DNA from: Flavivirga abyssicola
GTDB taxonomy: Bacteria; Bacteroidota; Bacteroidia; Flavobacteriales; Flavobacteriaceae
Direction of reading: 5' to 3'
Assembly: GCF_030540775.2 (NCBI RefSeq)
Contig: NZ_CP141266.1
Span: forward strand, 337,501 to 401,500
DNA length: 64,000 bases
The translations under genes and the position numbers were made by a program. Below, piece after piece: positions 62,246 through 64,000 of this stretch. The notes below the pieces were generated by a model. It had not been told where the DNA came from. It made no database searches and saw only the letters and a list, made by a program, of their open reading frames with translations. Position 1 is the first letter of the stretch. Every line of letters starts with the position of its first letter.

Positions 62246-63703
62246 TTAATCCAAGGCCGCAGAAACTCGTTTCTTTACTAAGTAATCTTCTAAGGCTAAA
62301 TGCGAACAATCATGGCCAATACCACTATTTTTGAATCCGCCATGAGGCAGATAAATAGCATACTTAACACCATTTATTTGTATTTCTCCAAACTCTAATT
62401 CCTCAGTAAATCTTGCAATTCTTTGATGATTGTTTGTGAAAATATATGATGCAAGTCCAAATTCTGTATCATTTGCCAATTCAAGAACCTCATCATCCGT
62501 ATCGAAAGGCATAATACCTGCAACCGGTCCAAAAGTTTCCTGTCTAAAAAGCTTCATATCTGTAGTAATTCCAGACACTACTGTAGGCTCCATCCAATAA
62601 CCATTTTCTGGTAATCCTTCAGGAATCTTTCCTCCATATTCTAATTTACCACCCTTGCTAACGGCATCATCTACCAAATCAAACATACGATCTCTGTCCT
62701 TCTTACTAACAACAGGCCCCATAAACACATCTTCATTCTCCTTAATACCAAATCCAATTTTTAATTCTGAAGTTTTCTGAACATAAGCTTCTAAGAATTT
62801 TTTATAAATACTTTTATGAACAAAAATCCTGTTTGCAGCTACACAAATTTGACCTGTATTTCCAAACTTTAAGCCAATAGCAAGATCGACAGCTTTATCA
62901 AAATCTGCATCTTCAAAAACGATAAACGGTGCATTACCTCCCAATTCCATTCCAAGTTTCTTAATGGACGTTGTACTATCAGCAATAACTTTTTGTCCTG
63001 TTGTCGTTGAGCCAATCATAGTTAACACAGCTGGAATTGTACTGGTTGTTAAAGTAGTCGCTACTTCGCTACTTGGACCTGCAAGTATGTTTATAACACC
63101 TGCTGGAAATTTAATATCGTTTAAAATTTCTCCAAGCATATAAGTTGATAACGGAGAATATCCTGATGGCTTAATGATTATTGAACATCCAGCTGCTAGC
63201 GCTGGTCCCAATTTATATCCAACATTAAGCAATGGAAAATTCCACGCTAAATAAGCAACAACGACTCCCGCTGGTTGCGATATCATCTTATGAGTGTGTG
63301 TATTTTCATAATCTGGGATTTGTTCTTCTCTTAAATTTTGCATGGCGCTAGGATACCACTCTAAGGCTTCTGTAAGCCTGTCTATATCTTCTTGGGAACC
63401 AGCATAGGTTTTACCCATTTCATGAACCATTGCCGTACGCAACTCATGCTCTTTATCTAAAATTGCTGTACGCAATTTAAGCATCCATTTAGTGCGTTCT
63501 GCCAGAGATAACTTGGACCAATACTTAAATCCTTTCTGAGCAGCTTTAAGAGCCAATTCTGCATCTGCTTTCCCTCCTCTTGCTACCTGAGCAATAGATT
63601 CCCCAGTAGCAGGACAAATAACATCATCCTTTTGCCCGTCATGTGCATCGATTAATTCACCATCGATGTAAAGTTTTTTATATCCGTAATTTTCTGTTTT
63701 CAT
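62246..63703 (-). CDS. NAD(P)-dependent aldehyde dehydrogenase (possible 3,6-anhydrogalactose dehydrogenase)
   Basis: A 485-residue ALDH from ATG 63703 (a longer frame begins with TTG). Catalytic residues: N155 in LAWNFPLLN, K178 in IIIKPS, E253 in LGMELGGNAP and C287 in NTGQICVAANR, with a GSTTTG nucleotide motif near 231. Family members oxidise aldoses or semialdehydes. Beside GH16 genes and an enolase-superfamily gene it may be the equivalent of DauA, which oxidises 3,6-anhydro-D-galactose released by GH127-type enzymes. A succinate-semialdehyde or lactaldehyde substrate remains possible from sequence alone. Confidence 0.88.
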   Translation of the reverse strand: MKTENYGYKKLYIDGELIDAHDGQKDDVICPATGESIAQVARGGKADAELALKAAQKGFKYWSKLSLAERTKWMLKLRTAILDKEHELRTAMVHEMGKTYAGSQEDIDRLTEALEWYPSAMQNLREEQIPDYENTHTHKMISQPAGVVVAYLAWNFPLLNVGYKLGPALAAGCSIIIKPSGYSPLSTYMLGEILNDIKFPAGVINILAGPSSEVATTLTTSTIPAVLTMIGSTTTGQKVIADSTTSIKKLGMELGGNAPFIVFEDADFDKAVDLAIGLKFGNTGQICVAANRIFVHKSIYKKFLEAYVQKTSELKIGFGIKENEDVFMGPVVSKKDRDRMFDLVDDAVSKGGKLEYGGKIPEGLPENGYWMEPTVVSGITTDMKLFRQETFGPVAGIMPFDTDDEVLELANDTEFGLASYIFTNNHQRIARFTEELEFGEIQINGVKYAIYLPHGGFKNSGIGHDCSHLALEDYLVKKRVSAALD

Positions 63704-63773
63704 TTTCAATTCTCTTTCTCGAATGAGGTTAAAGTAATTTCATTAAATTTTCATTTTCACCAAAGAAACATGT

Positions 63774-64000
63774 CTATTTAACTTTGTAAATTTTCTGAAT
63801 TTCTTCTGTATTACCTGTTGGAACGGAAGCATATTTATTCAAAACATCTTCATCAATATCAATTCCTAGTCCTGGTCTTTTAGGAACTTCTATCATGCCA
63901 TCTTTCATTTCGATAGATGGAAAACACAGCTTGTCTCTCAATCCATTTTCGGTTTGGTCATATTCCATTAAAAAATCTGGCTGGTACATTCTTCCAGGAA
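63774..64000 (-). CDS. enolase-superfamily sugar acid cycloisomerase/dehydratase, C-terminal part
   Basis: Only the last 75 or so residues are in the window; the gene continues past 64000 in frame. The tail PDFLMEYDQTENGLRD, then IEVPKRPGLGIDIDEDVLNKY, is the C-terminal cap typical of mandelate racemase-type enolases (PGLG(I/V)-(E/D)-(I/F)). Compare PGLGIEFNEDL in the 48642 gene. It lies 70 bp before the ALDH gene in the same direction, so it may be the cycloisomerase (DauB-like) acting on the dehydrogenase product. Catalytic residues are outside the window. Confidence 0.7.
   Translation of the reverse strand, partial: PGRMYQPDFLMEYDQTENGLRDKLCFPSIEMKDGMIEVPKRPGLGIDIDEDVLNKYASVPTGNTEEIQKIYKVK

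Noticed and set aside
1-64000. CRISPR arrays, tRNA or rRNA genes, transposases, phage genes
   Set aside because: None was recognised; all long frames on the coding strands are explained by carbohydrate-utilization genes.
13474-64000. Agar or porphyran as the main substrate
   Set aside because: GH16 enzymes would allow it, but no GH117 or GH86/GH50 signature was recognised, while GH127 and several sulfatases fit carrageenan-type galactans. Rejected only as the leading hypothesis.

Overview
The window looks like a chromosomal segment of a marine, alga-degrading Flavobacteriaceae member. This rests on AT-rich DNA, three SusC/SusD pairs, Bacteroidetes-type lipoprotein signals, type IX secretion (T9SS) tail domains, and little recognisable Shine-Dalgarno sequence. 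It is almost entirely carbohydrate-utilization loci; I see no rRNA, tRNA, CRISPR array or transposase gene.

Region A (1-13193) is a starch/maltodextrin locus. A leftward set (GPH-type transporter, beta-phosphoglucomutase, and a GH65 phosphorylase cut by the window edge) and a leftward LacI regulator lie opposite a rightward susC-susD-susE-like set followed by a GH13 alpha-amylase with a T9SS tail. A perfect 16-bp LacI-type operator sits between lacI and susC. Logic: surface amylase and SusCDE deliver maltodextrins, and the inner-membrane transporter, GH65 phosphorolysis and PgmB feed glycolysis.

Region B (13194-13473) is a repeat island: a 166-bp element with 14-bp perfect terminal inverted repeats beside a strong hairpin.

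Region C (13474-64000) is a large sulfated-galactan locus, nearly all leftward. It holds five S1 sulfatases, four GH16 endo-hydrolases, two GH127 enzymes, a GH42-like enzyme, a DUF4380 protein, two FG-GAP/ASPIC proteins, two SusCD pairs, a surface glycan-binding protein, three unrelated inner-membrane transporters (GntP, sugar porter, ACS-type MFS), an AraC regulator, an HpcH/HpaI aldolase, a DgoD-like dehydratase, an aldehyde dehydrogenase and a second enolase-superfamily gene cut by the right edge. GH127 plus sulfatases plus dehydrogenase/enolase enzymes, with no GH117 seen, fits carrageenan or furcellaran better than agar (by comparison with the Zobellia carrageenan regulon), but substrate is inferred.

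Hairpin terminators at 28943-28983, 34089-34123, 41351-41376, 51404-51434 and 59652-59677 split region C into units. The two susC upstream regions carry different tandem repeat motifs, suggesting separate control. The most unusual points are a roughly 400-residue C-terminal cassette shared by a neighbouring sulfatase and GH16, twin palindromes upstream of the third susC, paired FG-GAP proteins next to the GH127 enzymes, and an apparently non-phosphorylating sugar-acid route.
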